8,186 nt of DNA from Anaerolineales bacterium (GTDB lineage Bacteria; Chloroflexota; Anaerolineae; Anaerolineales; UBA6663): NCBI GenBank assembly GCA_016789245.1, contig JAEURM010000078.1:1-8186 (forward strand). Direction: 5' to 3'. The notes under the pieces were generated by a model that was not told the DNA's origin, searched no databases, and saw nothing but the letters and a program-made list of their open reading frames with translations. The translations under genes were made by a program, and so were the position numbers. Position 1 is the first letter of the stretch. The number at the start of each line of letters is the position of its first letter. Shown in pieces: positions 6,202-8,186 of the stretch.

Positions 6202-7353
6202 TTAGCGGGAGCTAAACACCACTACCGCATCCCCCACGTTGGTGTTGTTGAACAGCCAGCGCGAATCACGCGGGGAGAGATTGACACAGCCGTGCGAGGT
6301 TTGAATGCCAAAGCTATCGTGCCAGTACGCGCCGTGCAGGGCGCGGTCACCATCGTAGTACAAAATCCACGGCACATCTTCTAGAAAGTAGTAATCACTG
6401 CGGTCTTCGCGGTACACGCCCGTCATGCGGCCATAGGTGAACTTGGCCCACACGCTAAACGTGCCGGGCCGCGTGGGAAAGTATCGGGAGCCGCTGGAAG
6501 CCAATGTGGCAAACACCAGTTGCCCGCCGCGATACACGCCCATAGTTTGTTCGTACGTATCCACCGCAATTACATCGGCTGGTGCGCCGGGCGGCGGCGA
6601 GGGCCGCACTAAACCCAAGTTGCGTTGTTCCACCCAACCGCCGGGGATAACTTCATACCAATCCCACTCACCCACGCGGGCCACATTGAGCGGCGTAATA
6701 AAGGAATAGCGGCCCACAAATTGCGCTTCGGGCGCGGGCGGGGCGCCGGGTGTGCCGCTGACTTGTACGGTGTTAATCACCCAGCCCACCGCGCCGGGCG
6801 GTGAGCCGCCAAAAAACTGGCCACCAAAACTAGAGGGGCGCGATTCTTCCACCGCCTCGGCCCGCACCCACTCACTGCGGTTGATTTGCAGAAATTCTTC
6901 ACCTGCAAATTTTACGCGGCCCAACGCGCTCACAAACACAAAGCCTTTTTCAAATTCACGCAGAGGCGGCAAGCCCGCTACTGCCTCAGATGGGTGGCGG
7001 AACACTTGCGCGGTATTGGTGATAACGCGGGCGTAAGCGTGCAGGGTGAGGCCGCGGTACGGCAGAGTGGGAGAAATGGCAATGGCCGGTAAAGGCAGAA
7101 CCAACCCGGCTTCCGCCGCATCTTCTAAATACGCGCTGGGGCCAAAGGCCGGGCATTCTGCCGCGCGCTGAATTTGCAAACTGGCCGGGCAGAGGGGAGG
7201 TAATTCATTAATGGATTGAAGAGCTGGGGAATTGAGAGATTGCTTGAAACGTGAAGCGTGATGCGTGGCTCGCCACGGCGGCGCGGCGTGCGCGGAGGCG
7301 GCGCTCAATGCACACAACAACAGTAAACTCAAACTCAAAAGTCTTTTCAACAT
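6202..7353 (-). CDS. Exported L,D-transpeptidase (YkuD domain) with repeat-derived N-terminal segment
   Basis: A 383-residue exported enzyme expected to cross-link peptidoglycan by 3-3 linkages or attach proteins to it. Residues 1-23 form a signal peptide (hydrophobic 5-19, AHA cleavage site). Residues about 103-170 and 190-250 look like two small beta-rich SH3-like modules. The YkuD catalytic domain covers about 258-382, with His340 in ALHGAYWHD and SHGCVNLS at 353-360, giving His354 and nucleophile Cys356. Residues about 30-50, just after the signal peptide, are encoded by a 7- and 8-bp repeat array (7207-7267) and have no recognisable domain. The start codon follows a 24-bp dispersed repeat, only 20 bp from the NUDIX stop. 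A partial paralogue lies upstream at 7922-8186. The catalytic residues are all present, so it should be active. Confidence 0.93.
   Translation of the reverse strand: MLKRLLSLSLLLLCALSAASAHAAPPWRATHHASRFKQSLNSPALQSINELPPLCPASLQIQRAAECPAFGPSAYLEDAAEAGLVLPLPAIAISPTLPYRGLTLHAYARVITNTAQVFRHPSEAVAGLPPLREFEKGFVFVSALGRVKFAGEEFLQINRSEWVRAEAVEESRPSSFGGQFFGGSPPGAVGWVINTVQVSGTPGAPPAPEAQFVGRYSFITPLNVARVGEWDWYEVIPGGWVEQRNLGLVRPSPPPGAPADVIAVDTYEQTMGVYRGGQLVFATLASSGSRYFPTRPGTFSVWAKFTYGRMTGVYREDRSDYYFLEDVPWILYYDGDRALHGAYWHDSFGIQTSHGCVNLSPRDSRWLFNNTNVGDAVVVFSSR
7207..7267. repeat. Heptamer/octamer array inside the L,D-transpeptidase gene
   Basis: On the plus strand five 8-bp units run from 7207: ATTAATGG, ATTGAAGA, GCTGGGGA, ATTGAGAG, ATTGCTTG. 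From 7247 three 7-bp units follow: AAACGTG, AAGCGTG, ATGCGTG. Four of the five octamers begin with ATT, like the intergenic array at 3365. On the minus strand the array is translated without a stop as residues about 30-49 of the L,D-transpeptidase. Confidence 0.75.
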
Positions 7354-7356
7354 TTC

Positions 7357-7380
7357 TTTGCGCTCTTCGCGTCTTAGCGG
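7357..7380. repeat. Second copy of a 24-bp dispersed repeat, spanning the NUDIX stop
   Basis: On the plus strand this matches 128-151 at 19 of 24 positions, and four of the five differences are A/G or C/T changes. It contains the TAA stop of the NUDIX gene (7374-7376) and ends 3 bp before the L,D-transpeptidase ATG, so it fills the 20-bp gap between the two genes. Internally it is a run of degenerate 8-9 bp units: on the minus strand CTAAGACG, CGAAGAG and CGCAAAG. Confidence 0.7.
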
Positions 7381-7865
7381 GTAAGAAACTCAACCAATAC
7401 TTGCGTGTGTAATGGAAACGCTAACTCCACCGGCTCATGCACCACTACCAATTCGCTCGTCTCTTCGTTCGGTGTAAAGGCGGCCAGGGCGCAGACGGGC
7501 AGAGGCTCAGCCACGCCAAAAATTAGTGGGTTGCGCTCAGCGTTAGTGGCGCTGTGCACGGCCACCAGCCGGATGGTTTCAGAATTAACGCGCAAGCCGG
7601 TTTCTTCAAATACTTCACGCGCGCCCGCCGCTTGCCACGTTTCTCCATAATTAATGTAGCCGCCCGGCAGGGCCAACGCGCCCTTGCGCGGCTCAATGTT
7701 GCGGCGCACGGTGAGCACGCCCGCTTCCACCGGAACCACCAACACCGTTACTGGCACCGGATTGAGAAAACTCACGTTGCCACACTGCGCACACGTGCGC
7801 GGCCAATTAGTCTCTGTAAACGCCGCGCCGCAGAAAGAACAGTGAGAGTTTTTTTGAAGGCTCAT
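7374..7865 (-). CDS. NUDIX hydrolase with N-terminal zinc ribbon
   Basis: A 163-residue cytoplasmic NUDIX hydrolase, the family that cleaves nucleoside diphosphates linked to another moiety. Cys9, Cys12, Cys25 and Cys28 form a CxxC-CxxC zinc ribbon, as in NudC-like and related NUDIX proteins. The NUDIX box is perfect: Gly69, Glu75, Arg83-Glu84, Glu87-Glu88 and Gly90 in the GX5EX7REUXEEXGU pattern. The preceding KGALALPGGY is typical of the family. At 163 residues it lacks the long N-terminal domain of true NudC and lacks the SQPWPFPxS signature, so NADH pyrophosphatase activity is not supported. The substrate (sugar nucleotide, mutagenic nucleotide or cofactor) is unknown. It lies between two L,D-transpeptidase genes, 56 bp after one and 20 bp before the other. 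No Shine-Dalgarno precedes its ATG; a perfect palindrome begins 9 bp upstream. Confidence 0.93.
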   Translation of the reverse strand: MSLQKNSHCSFCGAAFTETNWPRTCAQCGNVSFLNPVPVTVLVVPVEAGVLTVRRNIEPRKGALALPGGYINYGETWQAAGAREVFEETGLRVNSETIRLVAVHSATNAERNPLIFGVAEPLPVCALAAFTPNEETSELVVVHEPVELAFPLHTQVLVEFLTR

Positions 7866-7874
7866 GAAGTTTGA

Positions 7875-7912
7875 GAATTGGAGGATTAGAGAATTCTCTA
7901 ATCCTCCAATTC
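7875..7912. repeat. Perfect 38-bp palindrome with octamer phasing
   Basis: Two perfect 19-bp arms meet at a central GAATTC (7891-7896). The units AATTGGAG (7876), GATTAGAG (7884), AATTCTCT (7892) and AATCCTCC (7900) are 8 bp apart. Six T follow at 7915-7920 on the plus strand. That would suit a plus-strand terminator, but no plus-strand gene ends here. On the minus strand the T run becomes an A run before the hairpin and no T run follows, so it is a poor terminator for the adjacent minus-strand genes. It lies between the partial L,D-transpeptidase stop and the NUDIX start. Confidence 0.85.
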
Positions 7913-7921
7913 CCTTTTTTA

Positions 7922-8186
7922 TTACGGCCCTTCCGCAACCACATCTGCATGGGCATCGGGTTGCGATGGGTCAAACACCCACACGTGCGTGCCGAGGGCG
8001 CTCCAGTCATACAGCCAGCGCGCATCTAGCGGCGCAAGATTGACACAGCCGTGTGAGCGTTTGTAGCCGAGTGCATCATGCCAGTATTGGCCGTGCAAGG
8101 CGCGGTCACCATCAAAATACATCACATAAGGCACAGCTTCTAATGAGTAGTAATAACTGCCATCCGGTTCATACGCGCCGCGCATC
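7922..8186 (-). CDS. L,D-transpeptidase (YkuD), partial: C-terminal part only
   Basis: The C-terminal 87 or more residues of a YkuD-domain L,D-transpeptidase; the gene runs off the right edge of the window. The ATG at 8185 is internal: it aligns with Met310 of the complete paralogue at 6202-7353, well inside the catalytic domain. Visible catalytic elements are ALHGQYWHD (29-37 of the visible part) and SHGCVNL (44-50) with the nucleophile Cys47. About 40 of some 70 alignable residues match the complete paralogue, and the DNA is also clearly similar around the HGQYWH region, so the pair probably arose by local duplication. A short non-conserved tail (DPSQPDAHADVVAEGP) follows the domain. The signal peptide and N-terminal modules lie outside the window. 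Confidence 0.9.
   Translation of the reverse strand, partial: MRGAYEPDGSYYYSLEAVPYVMYFDGDRALHGQYWHDALGYKRSHGCVNLAPLDARWLYDWSALGTHVWVFDPSQPDAHADVVAEGP

Noticed and set aside
8183..8185. ATG as true start of the right-edge L,D-transpeptidase
   Set aside because: It aligns to the interior of the catalytic domain of the paralogue, so the gene must continue outside the window.

Overview
This 8.2 kb window is a compact, GC-moderate bacterial chromosome segment carrying nine protein genes. It most resembles Chloroflexota (Anaerolineae-like). That assignment is inferred from secreted lipoproteins with Thr-Pro-rich spacers, a membrane-anchored protein whose anchor is followed by YLPVVVK and a Thr-Pro linker, an S41 protease of a type I associate with that phylum, and the near absence of Shine-Dalgarno motifs. 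No rRNA or tRNA marker is present to confirm it.

Layout. One plus-strand gene at the left (165-1901) encodes a lipoprotein with a FecR-like domain and a C-terminal propeller with seven repeat cores. It converges on a run of eight minus-strand genes. In transcription order, right to left, these are: the C-terminal part of an L,D-transpeptidase (7922-8186, cut by the window edge); a zinc-ribbon NUDIX hydrolase (7374-7865); a complete L,D-transpeptidase (6202-7353); a homocysteine S-methyltransferase-family enzyme (5279-6154); an S41 PDZ protease lipoprotein (3761-5248); an 89-residue protein of unknown function (3424-3693); a PIG-L/LmbE deacetylase (2592-3350); and a small anchored cysteine-containing extracellular protein (1941-2546). 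Gaps are 20-73 bp, so co-transcription is possible. The products share no single pathway: about half act on the cell envelope and the rest are small-molecule enzymes.

The most distinctive feature lies between the genes. Most junctions hold a short palindrome or an array of degenerate units about 7-9 bp long, usually 8 bp, often folding back on itself: 48-151, 3365-3429, 3696-3766, 5255-5282, 7357-7380 and 7875-7912, plus weaker cases at 1932-1955 and 2566-2580. Four stop codons on the minus strand (3424, 3761, 5279, 7374) lie inside these elements, and a fifth (1941) may. One array (7207-7267) lies inside the L,D-transpeptidase gene and is translated in frame just after the signal peptide. 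A 24-bp element occurs at 128-151 and again at 7357-7380 with 19 of 24 positions identical. The window therefore looks colonised by small phased repeats that shape gene ends. Their mechanism and mobility are unknown from this sequence alone.
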